From positions 9,734,001-9,798,000 of the forward strand of contig NC_079884.1 in the NCBI RefSeq assembly GCF_029227915.1: 64,000 bases of DNA. Direction: 5' to 3'. Under the pieces are notes generated by a model, which saw only the letters and a program-made list of their open reading frames with translations, was not told the DNA's origin and did not search any database. This stretch comes from Hydractinia symbiolongicarpus (Eukaryota; Cnidaria; Hydrozoa; Anthoathecata; Hydractiniidae). The position numbers and the translations under genes were made by a program. Of the stretch, positions 42,801-55,979 are shown one piece after another (the stretch's first letter is position 1; each line of letters opens with the position of its first letter).

Positions 42801-45800
42801 CGTAACTAAACGCGATATAACTAAACGTCTAAAAGAGGTTTGAAAGACGGCTAACAGCAATGTGTCTTTCAAAGAAGTAAAATAGACCTCTTATAGACCT
42901 CTTGTGCCGGCTGGGGTAGAGCACAAACCCACATTTGGTCTGTATAGCTCGAATTGTGCATTATATACCCTAGGACTCCCCATTTAAGCTATGGCTTCTC
43001 TTAAAAATTATAGATTGGGTATATCCCTCAATATTTGTGAGAGTGGCCAATTAAAATATGCACATCTGTCTTATTTCCAAAATTCTGTTCCTCTTTTTGT
43101 ACAGTCTGGAATCATGACACATAACATCCTGGTCCGCATATCATGCATGATACGCACAATTCACAATGCTGTCATAATGGCAAAATTTTTGAGCATTGCG
43201 AACATAATGACCTATTGTGATGTTATTATTGTGATCTTCATTACTTTGTGCATTTCTTTTTAAATTACTAAAAACATCGGCAGTTCAGTTTCCAAAACAA
43301 TATCGAGAAATACTTTGTGAATTTTAAATTGAATATTATATATAAGGTTGGGAAAGTATAAAAATAGAAACAACTCTTTAAAACTTTTCTAGCAATAATT
43401 TTTTTACAAATGAAACTACAACATTTTTACCGTCATACGGTAATTTTTAAAGCTGAAAAGTTGTTTAATTGTTTGTTTTCTCCAAACCATTATATTTTAG
43501 ACGTTTAAATTTGAAAATAAAAGCAACGTAGATAACGAACATTCTTTTTACTTTGATCATGAATCATTTAAAAAATTAAGACATACATACAGTGCTACAG
43601 CCTCGAAATTAGCCCAAAAACCTGTCGGCAATAAATTGCCGACGACATAGTCATAATCAGTGGCAATTTCTCTGCAATAATTTGTCGACACGAGAGAGTG
43701 AAGCGTCGGCAATTTTGAAAATATTATTTTTTGAAGCTCTGGTAATCTTACTTACCCTTTAAATATCAGTCTTTTTCACGCACGCCTTGGCACACTCCTA
43801 AGTCGTTTCAGGCGTGTGATTAATCGCACGCCTGAAAAATAATTTTCAATTTTAATCTATAATATCCATTTTGTAGTGTGTGATGGCAGCCCTTGAAATA
43901 GTTATTGGAGACTCGTCTAACAAAATTTCCGCCACATTTCGTCGGACAAAACGTTTGATAGATTTTCGTCTTGGTCGAAAACTTTTAGTCTTAGAATTAT
44001 TGAATAGTCCTGGTTCTTTTAATCCACAAGCAAGCCTATTCATAGCCAACCTGACTATCCTGGCTAATTCACCAACTCCTGACTTAGGTTAAAGAACTAC
44101 ATAGACATAAATCTCTTTTGCCTGGCCCCTTTGTTGTTGGTAACCATGTATTTTAAAAAGTTGTGATATACACATGGTTCTACTGAAAGTAATACACTTT
44201 TATGCTAGTTACTGATCTTTAGTAATAAGTGGAAGTCCGCAAGTGTGACTGCAGTGCTGAACTTGTTTTTTAAGATAAACTTATATGGATGCGATCTACC
44301 CAAGATAAAGTTGACAATTTTTGCATAAACATAGTAGCTGGAAAGTGAAAAAAGTCAACAAGACCACACTAGTATAATTTATACTCTGCTTGCAGTTGGC
44401 TGCACTATTTTCAATGTTGATACCCCATAGGAGAGATTACTTAGGTGGTTCTAGTAAATAACAAACCCTCATTTTGCAATATTTAAGCAATGTCCTCTAA
44501 AAAAGAGATGCCTGTGTGATAATTAAATGAAATGTACATAAAAATTATTTTTGACAGTGATCTGATTACTATAAAATTTTGAAAGTGTCTTCATAGAGAA
44601 CAGTTAATAGACAGTAAAAACAAATTCAAATTTGGTTTAAAACGTAATAAAATTGTGCTTGTGAGATGAGCATTTGGCTTTAAAGCGAAGTGACTGCTGG
44701 ATGAAATTGGGACCATCAGTTACTTATTTTTGAACCCTGGCTATTTGTTTTATTTACCTGATCTGTCACCCAATCTGCCTTGTGTCCCCTTCTGTCAGGA
44801 AAATTTGGACGTTAATTATATACAATTTCGCGTTTAGAATTCTTTGTTGTTGTTTTTATTTTAAAATGTATTTTTATTTTCTTGTTACAAAGCATAAAAA
44901 ATTGTGTGACAGAGCTGCAACATATGCTTGACTTCGAAGGCTTTGCAGCCGCTGTAATGTTATAAGTATGTCTGGTTTCCTTTAGGGATATCTCATATCT
45001 ATTGGATGCTACTAATAAAAAAGAAAAATTAGAAGAAACAAATATTGAGGAAGATGTTCAGGATGCAAAGATTACGGTAAGAATAAATGAATAAACATGA
45101 AATTATATAAACCCTAGATCAATAACTTTAGCATTTTTGCTGCTGTGATATCATTTTTCTTGGGTCAATTTATGCATTATAAAAGCTATATATAAGCCTT
45201 GGATATATATGTTTTGATGTGATCAGAAATTTTATCACAAAATATATATTTTAGGCAAACAACAAAGTACCGGAAAGTATTATTCCATCTGAATTTCATG
45301 TTGTTAAGCATAAAGGAGTTGTTGGACTGGAAGTACAGGATGAGTATGTTGATGATTTTTACTTTTTTCTTAATGTGTCAACGAGTTTTTACATATAGCA
45401 TGTTTAAATAAAGTAAAATTTAAGTGAAAAAATTTAGAAATAAGGGGAAATGTTGCTTGCCTATCAGAGTAGAGTTTTCACTGTTTTAACAAAATAACTA
45501 TCACTTTGTGCAGCTTACAAGATTTATTTTGATGAATATTTTTTTCTTCCTAGCAAATACACCACCAAGATAGACAATCATGAAGACCATCTTACTGTGT
45601 TTCCATCCATGTATGGTATTTTTTTGAATTATTAAACGATAGAAGAAGGTTTAGGGAGTCAATTTTTGTGGTGTACCAGTCTTTACATGTGATTAATTTT
45701 TTAACAACCTAGGAAGCCATCAGGAAGGCAAGAAGCTCTCCAATTGATGGTATGTTTATTTTTATGTCATTAAACAATACTTGTTAAAAATTCATTTGTG

Positions 45801-48800
45801 TGGTCAAAGTCAACTGTAAATAAAAACTGGTTTGTGTAGAAAACAATGAATTCATTACTGAAGAGGGCTGGTGTTGCCAGTGATCAAACAGAAGAAAAGG
45901 AATCCTCACAAAATGAGAAAGATGGAAATCAGGTTGGTAGGAAAGAAAACATGCAGAGTTATTATTTTATCGATCTCCTGTTACTACCAATAAGATTAAA
46001 GAAAATTACTTAGACCTTAATAACCTTTCTTTCCAATGAAGCAACACAAGTTCTTTCGAATTTAGGAGAGTGGGTAAGGAAACAACATTAGGATAGACTG
46101 AAAGAGTTCAATAAAACAAGACACTTATCAAAAAAAAACAAGAAATAAAAGGTCAGTCTAAAAAATCACAGAAATATAGTGATTATTTTTACTGTAAGCC
46201 AAGTGAAACAAACAAATATGATAATCCTGAAACTACCTTATCTAAACAGAACATAATGACTAAATTTATATTATAAAAAAATTAAATGCCGATAGAATTA
46301 GCCTCGTTTAAAAAAAACAAGTTTCAATTATAAGTCTCTTACAGTGGAAAAGTATTCAACACCTTAAACTATAAATAAGAAGGCTGTTTTGGGAAACTCT
46401 GTGTTGTCCTCCAGGGATATCTTAAAAAGTATGGTCATAAATACTTGTGGGTGCGCTCTCTGAAGTTTCTCTAAAAAGATTTTGTTCATCATTTAGTAAA
46501 CATGAAACTTAACTTGCTGCTGTTTTTATCCTTTCATTCTTTTCATATTTACAGATAGAAAATCTGCTCAACATTGTCAAAAATGAACAGAAAATATACA
46601 ATATAGTCTTCAACGAAATCATACGACAAGTCAGTATAGAGTGTGTTGAACGTGGTGCTGTTCTTGCAGAGCTGCGCAATCGATATGCCACCATGTTTGA
46701 CCAGGTTCCAAAACAAGTTATGAGGTATCTTGATTGTTAACTTTCAGAGCATGAACTAATTTTGACAGCTTAACGTTTGAACAGTGTAGGCTTGATTAAC
46801 CACCTTCATCATTTATTAACGTTTTACATGGGCCTTTATTTAAAGGGTGTTCTTTTAACAAGTTGCTACTCTAGCTGTAAAAGAAAGGGTTTTTTTTAAT
46901 ATTTTTCTAAATTTTATGATATTTGCTTACATATATTACAGAAAGACATTTTTAAAGAGAAAATTTAATGATGATCAAAATTTACAAAACTTAGAGACCA
47001 GTTTTGTGCACATAGTATGTTTAAAAGATCTATATTCAAAAACAGAAGAAAGTTTTGTGTGGAAAATAATTAAATCATACAAAATTTGAATCAAAAGTAC
47101 CTTTTTCTCAGGTTTATTAAAAATAGCTTATACTTTAAGAGTAACGGAGGTTTTCTGCAAAAATTACTGTGGTGTTTTTTTCTCATTATTTGCAACAATT
47201 CCTTATAAAGCTGTTATATTTATAAAAAGTGTATTTTCTCATGTGCGTTATATTCCATTTGGTAGAAATACATTAGAGTGATTGCTAAAGACCTGCCAAC
47301 TGTTGTTCTTATGGTAGAGCATCCGCCTCCATTGTGAACGGTTTTGGGTTCAAACCCAGGTCAAATCATGCCAGAGACTATAAAGTGGGAATTGATCCTT
47401 TCTGCTTAACATTCAGTATGAGAATAGAATTGATATCAGTTATCTAGTTCAGTGGATGTTGGTCTTGCACTGCTTCTGTAGCTCAAATGAGAACTTTAAA
47501 TGTACAAGCCCCTTAGCAGGAGCCTATTAATAGCAGTACTGTTAGCAACTGAAGAGGCCATACTGGGTAATATAGTACTAATTTTTTCACTTATTAGCCT
47601 TCACGAGGAAGTTCTGGCTCAGCGTGCCTTGGATCGGAGATTGACTGAAGAACTATCTAGATTTAAAACTTCAATAACACTTTTAACAAAGTAATGTCAA
47701 TTTTTTGGCTTGTTGGCTGTATATTTCTATTGTATATATTTGATTTTTCTCTATTGTTAATTTCTAATTCTTCTGATTTTCAAATACATTCAGCTAAGGA
47801 ATCTGTACTCACCTTGTCTTAGCCGTATTAAAATTTTTATCCGCTGACACCAGTATTTTGCATAAATTATTTTAAAAACTGATTTTTTATTTTTTTTTCT
47901 CTTCAATTTTAACCAGCATATGTTTGTCACAAAAAAAATGAAAATAGATTTTAAAATCTTCATTTTTAATTTCATCTAGAGAGCTTCATGAAATACATGC
48001 TCATGATGAAGAAGTTACACGACAGGCTATCGAAACACAAGCAGAGGTAACACAAAATTTTATTTAGTAATTATGTAGGAAGCACTAGTGTGGTATTATC
48101 CTGTTGATGTGTTTACTTCCCATAACCCAATTTTCTACATTAAATAATTTTTTGAAAATATGATATTAAAACAAAGATTTTAAATTACAACTTATAGGCT
48201 ACAACATTTTCTTATTGTTTCAAAAAGTGGCATTAAAATTTATGTTATTCCATCTTATGTCCTACCTATATATATCAAATGGACAAAAAACCTTCAAACC
48301 TTTCTAGATTTTATCAAATTGATATTTTTTTAGTTAAATGAAGCACTAAAGGAGTCGGAAAAGAATGCAAGGTATTTTATTAAACAAATGATTTTATTAA
48401 ACAAATTTTATTAAAAAAATGTTTTTGTGCTGCAGAAAAATAATACTTGCTAATTGGATAAAAATTACTATTCAAATTCATTTGAAATCTTACTTTTCTA
48501 AAGTTTGAAAAAAATATTGCAGATAGAAAAACTTTTGGGAATGTATTGCAAAGAGTTTACTGCCAAAAATATGCTTTCTCATTGCAGAAATTTCTTTTTT
48601 GGAAGAAAGGATGTAATTAAAGTTTGGAAATAGGATTGTAAGAATTGTGCAAGATGCATAATAAAAAATTGTGCACTTTTTTATTGACTGTGGCTACTCT
48701 TGTTTAAAAATGTTGAATTTAAATTTGCTAGTACAAGGTAAATTCGCAAACATTCATTTAACATGTTTTTCTTTTAAAATATTTTTTGTCCTTAAAGTGT

Positions 48801-51800
48801 TTTCAACAGCCATTAGATTGTCCTTTTTCTTATAGATTTTTTCCCTATAACAACCTTTTTCTATTCGCAAAATATAATACACACAAAAAACAAATAACCA
48901 CCAAAGAATATTTGGCTCAGTTTGCAAAAATTAGTAAAACACAAGTAAAAATTATTTAGTTTGTTGTTGAATTGTTAAAGTTTGGAGTTGAACTTTTGCT
49001 ATCTATAGTAAAAAATCTCATTTTACAAGTTAACCAAATCTAGGCTGATTTAATGACTTGACTGGGCTATGGTTTTAGCTGTAGAACAGCTGTCACTTGA
49101 ACCAAGAAAAGTATGGAATCTTATGTCTAAAAATTTAACATTTGCCAGAAAGCAGTCAGCGCATTTTAAGACATCACGAAATTAGTAGCTGTTACCTGTT
49201 AGTGCCTGTTGAAATTTGTTTATAAGGTATGTATCATGTGTAAAATATTTGCTCTAGTTTGCTTGCAGAATATCATGATCTGTACGAACTTCAAAGGAGA
49301 CGACTTGATTACCAACTATGTGAGTGAGGTTTTTGTAGAAATGATAATTATAAATAGAAGACAAAAAGAAGTAGATTCGTTATGTTTCCTATATTACTTT
49401 TCTAACTTATTTAGCGAAGTTAATTGAAGAGAGAGATCTGTGGGCTGGAAGTGCACACATGTTATCTCTCAAAGTGACAGAGAAGCACAATCTTGTAACT
49501 GTGAGACGACTTCATTTGTTCGAGAAAGCATGGTATAAATTAACCAATCATTTTGCTGTCCTGTTGGGACAAGAGGATGAAAAGCTGGTAAGATGGTTTG
49601 ACATTTCAGGGTGACCACAGCTTAATTTGGAACTCTTTAAATCTGATTTCTCCATTTAAGCTCTGTACACCAGCTGAGTTTTTTAAATTTGAGGCAATCC
49701 TGAATACAACCAATTATTTTCAAAATCTTCTGGCCACCATCTTAACATGCATTTTTTGACATGTTGTTCATTGTGCAATTTATGTTTGCTTGTTGTTGTT
49801 GTTAAAACAATATTTTGAGCCAATTTTAGACCAAATAGTTTTAGGTATCAAGGATAATTTTAATTTTTCATCATGTTTAAAATAAACATCTTCGAGCTAT
49901 TTATTTGTGAGTGACAAGTGTTGGTATTTCTTCTCAGCTTAGTCAGCAGATCCTATATATTAATCATGTTTTATTTTTACAAATGCCAGCAGAAGAAGAT
50001 TAGACCAGAAATCCTTAAAAGAATGTTTTTAACTGTGTACAAATTACATATTTGCAATTTTTTTTGAAAGCTTCAAACGTTGGCTGGTCACGTGCATAAT
50101 TGGCAAGACATCGCTAAATCATTTAACGAAAGATTATCCAACGTCGAAGGGGAAACTTATGCAAAGGTAAAATTTTTATTTGTATCTTCTCGAAGCACAA
50201 AAATAGTAAGAAAATTATTCAAAAAAGCAGAAAATGTTTATCGAAATAACAAAATTTTTATCTAGATGCTATCAGTTCAACAGACGTTGCTCGAATGGGG
50301 AGAGAAATTTGAAAGAGTTGTCACGTAAGTAATGTATGGTTGATACTGGGACCCATCCTTTTCCCATATATTCTTCAAAATTTATGTTGACGTAAGTTTT
50401 ACTAATTATTTTAAATTTTACATTTTAAAAATACACAATTAAATATTGTTTTAAATAGAAGTACGCTTGACCCTCTGTAATTCAACTTCGTATAGTAGAC
50501 ACGAATATCTCCTTAATTCGAACAATTTATTTAGCACCGTAAAAACTTCGTAAGAAACTCTCATAAGTCACTTCCTGTTATTTGAACCTTTATAAAAAAT
50601 TACAAAAATCACCATATCTCGAACGATTTTTTCTGTCCTGTCGTCTTTGCTCTCTATTATTCGAACATCGTTAAGTTTATCATGCATACCGAATGTTTCT
50701 AAACTAAAAATTGAATGTTAAGTTTTATAAGAGATTCCCTTTATTTATTTCGGAGGCTCTATAAAATATTTTGCTAATCATGGCGACAAATGTAACAAAG
50801 CAAGGGCGTTTGTTTAAAATCATTATTTTTCGACTAGAGTCCTAAATAATAGGTTTAAATGGAAAATTGCTTGCCATAAATCCGAAATTTTAGAAAGCTG
50901 TATCAGTTTCTTACTATTTAACTCTCCGTAATTCGATCGAACTGTTTTGTCTCCCTGCGAGTTCGAATTATAGCGAGTCCACATCGCTAAACATTGTAGG
51001 TTTTTGTAAAGTCTTGATTTTTATATTTCTTATTTTATTCGAGTCGCTTTTATGAAGCCGCTATGATCTTATTCTCAACCTTCAGTATCAGCTGCTATGT
51101 TTTTTTTACTGCTGTTCTTGCGAAAAGTCCTTGTAAACTAATCAGATGTAGCTAAAGGTTTATCTCAGAATAACATAATGCTTTTTCTATGGTTTTTTAC
51201 TTGTGGTGTCCACTTATTATTTCTAAACGATATTCTTTAGGCCTGACGAGGGAAGCGTTCACCCGCTTGAGAGTAGAAGCATGCAAGATTTATTCGACAT
51301 TCTGAAGTCTTGGGAAGAGATCTTTACTTCTGAGGCAGAGCGGTTTACTGGTGATGTACTCCTCTCTTGCGAGGACGATCTTTTGGAGCTTAACACGTGC
51401 GTCGATCTGTGGATTGAAACCGCGATGAAAATATTTTGCAATCATCCCAGTCAAGATGGTAGCTGGCACGCGCAACATAACGCTATGATGTCATTAAACA
51501 AAAATGTTGAAGAACTACACAAAAACTTCAAGTTACGAATGTCTGGCGAGAATGGGTTGGCAAAACAATTTATTCACTTTATAAATCATTTGGACACATG
51601 GTATGTGTTTTTGTTTTGTTAGTAGAAATTCATTTTCCCCTGCGCTTTGGTTTTTCTATAATCTCATTATTTTCAGATCATCTTTGGAAATACAAAAATC
51701 CATTTTCTATTTTTTTTATTTTTCTTATTATTTCTTTTTCTTTTCTTTTTTTGGGTGGGGGGAGGTTATGATTGGGTAAAAATGCTTTCTTTTCACAAGT

Positions 51801-54800
51801 CTTCCCATATAAAGCATGATCTATAAAACCTTTTTTAGAGTGGGCGTCCCTGACTCCTTAGGCTGCCACCCTGTTTTTTATCGGAATTAACACATTTTTT
51901 TAGGGTTAATAAAATCAACATACTCCTCAACGGTGGCGAGACTTTATTTGAATCAGAGTGGGTGCAACTGGCCGATTTCTTTCAGGTGCAATGGAGAGAA
52001 GCCCTGGATCGTATTCTGCACATTCTTTCGCCAGATGATGTAGATGAGATAAATGTCAGTAAGCATCATCTCGAGGACAGGTCACCATCTGGGAATAAAC
52101 AGGTTGTTGAGGACGTTTATAATGCAACGCAAAGTTGGTTAAGTGACACAATCAACGCATTTGAAAATGAAAATAGCAATATTATCGAACAGGTATATGA
52201 CAATGCTTTAATTAAAAATGCCTCCTTAAACGCCCTTTCAGATAAAAAGTATTGGTTAATTTCAAGCAATCAACGTTTCTAGTTAAAAACCATTTCAACT
52301 CAAAGGGTAAAAGTAGTTTTTTTATAACTCTTCATGTTTTTCTACTGTTCTATTTCTACAGGTCACTACGACGCATTCGAACATGATTCGATGGATGATA
52401 ACCATCTTGCTTCGTTTAGCACCGGATATGAAGGATGTTAACTTTACGGATGAGCTGACTAAAGAAGACAAAACTAAAGGCTTAGGTGCTGCCATTTTAT
52501 CAGAATCGACATCGGAAGCAATTATAGAACGAGCTACTATGCTTTTCAACTGGCTGCGCTCGTTGTCTGACCTGATTATGTCCTGTTGTAAAGATATCAC
52601 GAGATATGGCTCGAAATCAAAAGATTCCAAAAATCAACAGGACGATGAAGGTGCTGGCGATTTAAAGAAAATCGAGGTACACCATTTTTGTATTGCTAGT
52701 TCAACTAGTTTATTAAGAGACGGAATTTTTATATATAACTGAAATGACATTGCGTTTGTAGGGATTATGTCAGCAGCATTTGTAGCTCCTGCAATTGTTA
52801 CTGTTTAGAATTCTATTGAAGATTTGTACTAAAATCAAAGTGGAGGAAACAGTCTGATACAAATATTTTCTCTTCTTCTTTCATAGGCTAACATTCGTTT
52901 TTATTAAGGTTCTTTTCCATTTGACTGTATTTTCTGTTTGCACGTGCGCACCTGGACAAAACTTAAGGTGCTAACAACAAAACTCGTGAGCTTTTTGCGC
53001 TATAGCGGAATATGCAGTCAAATGGGAAGAAGCCTTTAGTTGGCATTCAAATTATTTGATTTTTTCTTATCTTTAAAAATCAACTCGAATTTTCATTCTC
53101 ATTTACCACTGGAACAAATAGTCTAAAAAACACTGAAAAAAAGAAGGGAAAATAATAAAAATTGAAAAAATTTAACAATAGATCGAATGTCAGGGTTGGA
53201 TGAATACTGCGAACCTTTTAATACATGAGTTAACTGGAGAGACGATTCCTATGAACGATTTTCGGTCACGTATAAAAAACATGACTACTTCCAGTGGACA
53301 AGTAGAAGCCCACACGGATTTGCCAATCACACAGCCGACTGTGATGAAACTAACAAATGATGACGCTGATAAAATTGACAATGTTGACGATGAACAACTG
53401 GAAGATGTAAATGTAGGTAGATGACTTAATTTCATTCATTCATTCATTCATTCATTCATTCATTCATTGTCATTCATTTTCATTCATTTTCATTCATTTT
53501 CATTCATTTTCATTCATTTTCATTCATTTTCATTCATTTTCATTCATTTCCATTCATTTTCATTCATTTTCATTCATTTTTATTCATTTTCGTTCATTTT
53601 TATTCATTTTCGTTCATTTTTATTCATTCTCGTTCATTTTTATTCATTTTCGTTCATTTTTATTCATTTTCGTTCATTTTTATTCATTCATTTTCTAACT
53701 TTTGCTGGGCTTGTAATGTTACCAGGGTGTTACTAAGAACATATGTTGGTCAAAGGGATAAAATACACACCATATTTGACACACATATACACGCAAAATT
53801 CTCAATTATAACAGGTCTTTTTATTCTAGTTTTTTATACCTTAGCTGTCAAATAATCAATCTATTGATGCAAGTGGTGAAGATGATGCGGTTACTGATTG
53901 TCCTGTCGAGATGATGGTGATTGGTACTGACGAGAATGTAAAGAAGAGAACGATGGAAGATGTAACCTTTGAAACAACAGCTGTAAGAACCAGCCAAAAT
54001 TATGAATTTGTAACGACGTGTAAAGGAGATTTTTAACTTTTAATAGGCAAAAATATCTCATAACTTTTTGAAGGTTTAATATTCTTTGTTCATCTTTATT
54101 CGTATGTTTATTGTTTAGATGCATGGAGAGCCCAGAAATGGTACGTGTTAACTATAATCTGTCATAGATAAAAAAAATTGGATGGAAGGGTTAATGCGAT
54201 TGTTTTGGGTCAGTCTTACCCAAAGAGAGAATAGGTTATTTGATGTAATGGGAATCTCCATACTTCACAATAACAGCCAAAAAGAAATGAAACCTCTATT
54301 CCCTTAGTTTCATAAGTTTTTTGTTAAATTAATTGTCCTATATTGTAGTTCTAAAACTGAATTTCTACTCTGCAGCAAATTTTGCTGTGATTTTCTTCAT
54401 GTAGAGTGAATTTTTTTGTCTGTGACAAAGGATAGGAAAACATTGACCTTGCAGCTGCTCACTGTCCAGCATATATCACAATCAAGTCAATATCATTATT
54501 CTGTTTTCTGAATAATTAATTTGCCGTGGTTGGCTTTAAGAAGAATAAATATTATTAAAGACTTCCCTACTTGACCACTTTATTCAGCAGAGAATATATA
54601 TAATTTGTAAGTCAGTATATATTTACACGACAACTTTGCATTCGTCTTAGATATACAAAGCCCAAGTATGTCTCTGGAGTCACTAAACACGTTGGAAAAA
54701 ATGCAGTGCCAGTTGCTGTAAGTGTTTTATGCTTGTGTTTTTTTTCTTTTCAATTTTTAAAACTATTTAACCCTCATCTTGGACTGAATGACTCCATCCA

Positions 54801-55633
54801 ATGATTTTTTTATTCCATTTCATTTTGTGTCACGTCTTGTGACAACTTACTTTAAAAGTCCTTATAAGGACTAGTCTGATTATGGTTAAAGGATGATGCA
54901 GCAAGTGTAATATCGTGCCTTTTTATGCCCTTTAGAATACTAGGACTTTCCCAAATTTCCGAAGTTAATGTATTTGGCATAGAACGCCCATTTGTTCATA
55001 TACGGTAGCGTATTAGACCCATTAAAAATCCAGCATGGATCAGTTTATTCTTTCTTCACATTTTCGATGAGTTACTGAGACACTAGTGCGGGGGCATTTT
55101 TTGCAAAATAAAGGGGGGCTTGTCTTTATACCTAGTTGCAGACAATTTACGTGCTTCGCGATATCCAAATGAAGAATGGATTTATCTGCAAAAGCTGTCA
55201 AGTTTCATTTTTTTTATCTTGATAGAACTTTAGTTGTTTTCAAACCGCCGTATCTTGCCATCAGTAATTTTTCAACATTTTATTTTATTTTTTGATAAGC
55301 GCAAAAAATCTATATGTATAAAGAGCGCAAATAAAATTTATATTGTCTTTTTGGGTCTGGGGAAATTTTATGGTGGGTTCTCATTGAATTTACCAACAAA
55401 CGAGTCATTGTGCTAAATTTCATATCTGTGCTTAATCCCTTCAGTTGTGCTCCTCACTACTATAATCCTGACTGTTTGAATAATTTTGTTATAGAATGAC
55501 AGAAGAGAGAGCACAAGAAGCTGAACATAGAGCATTTACAGCCGAATCTTCTCTTAAAGAAGCAGAGGAAAGAATACGTGCTTTGGAAAGATCTTTGTCA
55601 AAATATGAATCCAAATCTGATGGAAAAAGTTGA
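39843..55633 (+). CDS. AXDND1: Axonemal dynein light chain domain-containing protein 1
   Basis: Twenty-two coding exons give 996 residues in one unbroken frame (2991 nt): 39843-40159, 44986-45076, 45255-45343, 45554-45610, 45713-45749, 45840-45932, 46555-46724, 47598-47690, 47980-48046, 48334-48371, 49258-49319, 49415-49587, 50071-50166, 50266-50324, 51241-51600, 51904-52192, 52362-52676, 53194-53412, 53845-53982, 54119-54140, 54651-54717 and 55495-55633. The axonemal dynein light chain-type helical region is in exons 7-10 (FNEIIRQVSIECVERGAVLA, RNRYATMF, LDRRLTEELSRFKTSITLL, HDEEVTRQAIETQAELNEAL). Exons 12-18 are helical with many tryptophans (LFEKAWYKL, WQDIAKSF, WVQLADFFQVQWREALDRIL). Exons 21-22 predict a C-terminal coiled coil (EAEHRAFTAESSLKEAEERI). 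The human protein has a similar length (about 1012). It is known in sperm-tail and axoneme biology; a role in cilia or flagella here is inferred. The exon 18 donor (AAT/gtaggt) and the 22-nt exon 20 are the least certain joints, but both preserve phase. Confidence 0.92.
40758..42915. mobile_element. Non-autonomous DNA transposon with CCCAG(T/C)CGGCAC termini
   Basis: The left end CCCAGTCGGCACAAAGACAT (40758) and the right end, read in reverse complement (CCCAGCCGGCACAAGAGGTC, ending at 42915), are terminal inverted repeats. Subterminal regions on both sides are packed with AGACGTCT/AAACGTCTnnnAGACG motifs. The dinucleotide GT flanks both ends (40756-40757 and 42916-42917), and the uninterrupted SINE copy has a single GT at that point, so the target duplication is probably 2 bp. 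The middle (about 41080-42620) holds a Penelope-like fragment. Confidence 0.7.
41561..42230 (+). pseudogene. Penelope-like retroelement ORF fragment with inverted arm
   Basis: The plus strand 41647-42214 encodes IRKYIFTQEKKLRSLTKN, PPFTADEIVTNLSSYNLL, LKNGLSFAIPPSILRKTDVF, FEMIYRF, SLSHIANSYYHDYRPSREVI and KKHGILKKLKKNN. This block order is the N-terminal part of the reverse-transcriptase ORF in Penelope-like elements as I know them from invertebrates. The catalytic RT palm is absent: the frame leaves the homology right after the KKLKKN block. The segment 41561-41648 is the reverse complement of 42038-42126 with one mismatch, so part of the ORF is present in inverted orientation ahead of itself, as seen in truncated or rearranged Penelope insertions. 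Confidence 0.65.
43600..44100. repeat. Block of short palindromes in AXDND1 intron 1
   Basis: GTCGGCAATAAATTGCCGAC (about 43624-43643) is a perfect inverted repeat with a four-base centre. TCAGGCGTGTGATTAATCGC...CGCCTGA (43808-43835) is a 28-bp palindrome with one mismatched pair. The following stretch, to 44092, is open on both strands but shows no recognisable protein. It is probably mobile-element debris. Confidence 0.5.
47290..47510 (+). mobile_element. tRNA-derived SINE with A and B boxes (AXDND1 intron 7)
   Basis: TATGGTAGAGCATCCGCC (A-box-like) is followed about 30 bases later by GGTTCAAACCC (a canonical B-box), as in a tRNA-derived SINE head. The downstream part shares CTTCTGTAGCTCAAA with the other SINE copies. 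The 3' half of the tRNA cloverleaf is not complete, so it is not called a tRNA gene. Confidence 0.55.
50462..50985. repeat. Possible pogo/Tigger-type non-autonomous element (AXDND1 intron 14)
   Basis: The block is rich in ATTCGAA-type motifs. It ends GCGAGTTCGAATTATAGCGA (50957-50976) and begins CTTGACCCTCTGTAATTCAA, a weak inverted relationship reminiscent of pogo/Tigger-like terminal sequences. It has no coding capacity, and the boundaries are approximate. Confidence 0.35.
53431..53695. repeat. Compound microsatellite (CATT)n / (CATTCATTTT)n
   Basis: A tract of CATT repeats passes into about twenty copies of a 10-mer, CATTCATTTT, with TATT/CGTT variants toward the end. It lies 19 bases after the exon 18 donor of AXDND1. 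It is open on the plus strand but is a simple repeat. Confidence 0.95.
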
Positions 55634-55979
55634 CTTTTCCTTTACAGACAGTTACAATATTTATCTTGTATATTAGTTTTGTTTTTCTATTTGTTGAAAC
55701 GTTGTTTATATGTAAATGTAAAAATAGATCATAATATATTTTTACCAGTTTACCACTTTCTGTTGTGTATACTGTACATGCAATTTCTTTTGTGATCGTC
55801 GTTCCCTCGTAATTGAATTTCCGCGCCCGAAGGCGTAGGAATTTCTTTAAAACCGTCGTTTTTTTATTTCGGAGCATTTTTTGAGAAAAAATCGACCCTG
55901 GGATTTCATGTTGGTCCGTTACAGATGTAAACTTCGTACCCAAGCTCCTTAACTACTGGGAAATCTAATATTGACGCTT

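Larger units (their letters stand above)
40588..43075 (+). mobile_element. Second SINE copy, split by a DNA transposon (AXDND1 intron 1)
   Basis: 40588-40757 and 42918-43075 together match the SINE at 13205-13516: GTAGTTCGATTCCCC (B-box region), GAGATAGCACAC, GTTGGATGTTGCAG, then, beyond the insert, GGTCTGTATAGCTC, CCTAGGACT and GGTATATCCCTCAATATTTG. The 2.16-kb insert lies exactly at a point where the first copy is continuous (near 13372). Confidence 0.7.

Noticed and set aside
43880-44092. 70-codon frame in AXDND1 intron 1 as an exon
   Set aside because: It is open on both strands and lies next to palindromic repeat debris. AXDND1 exons 1 and 2 join in phase without it.
47290-47375. A tRNA gene (A and B boxes present)
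   Set aside because: The acceptor and T-arm pairing needed for a cloverleaf cannot be completed and the SINE body follows; called a SINE head instead.
49990-50068. Extra AXDND1 exon starting at a CAG acceptor near 49990
   Set aside because: The frame (KKIRPEILKRMF) runs into a stop before the exon 13 acceptor, and exons 12 and 13 join in phase without it.
53467-53736. 89-codon open frame of repeating His-Phe-His-Ser-Phe
   Set aside because: It is the translation of the CATTCATTTT microsatellite inside an AXDND1 intron.
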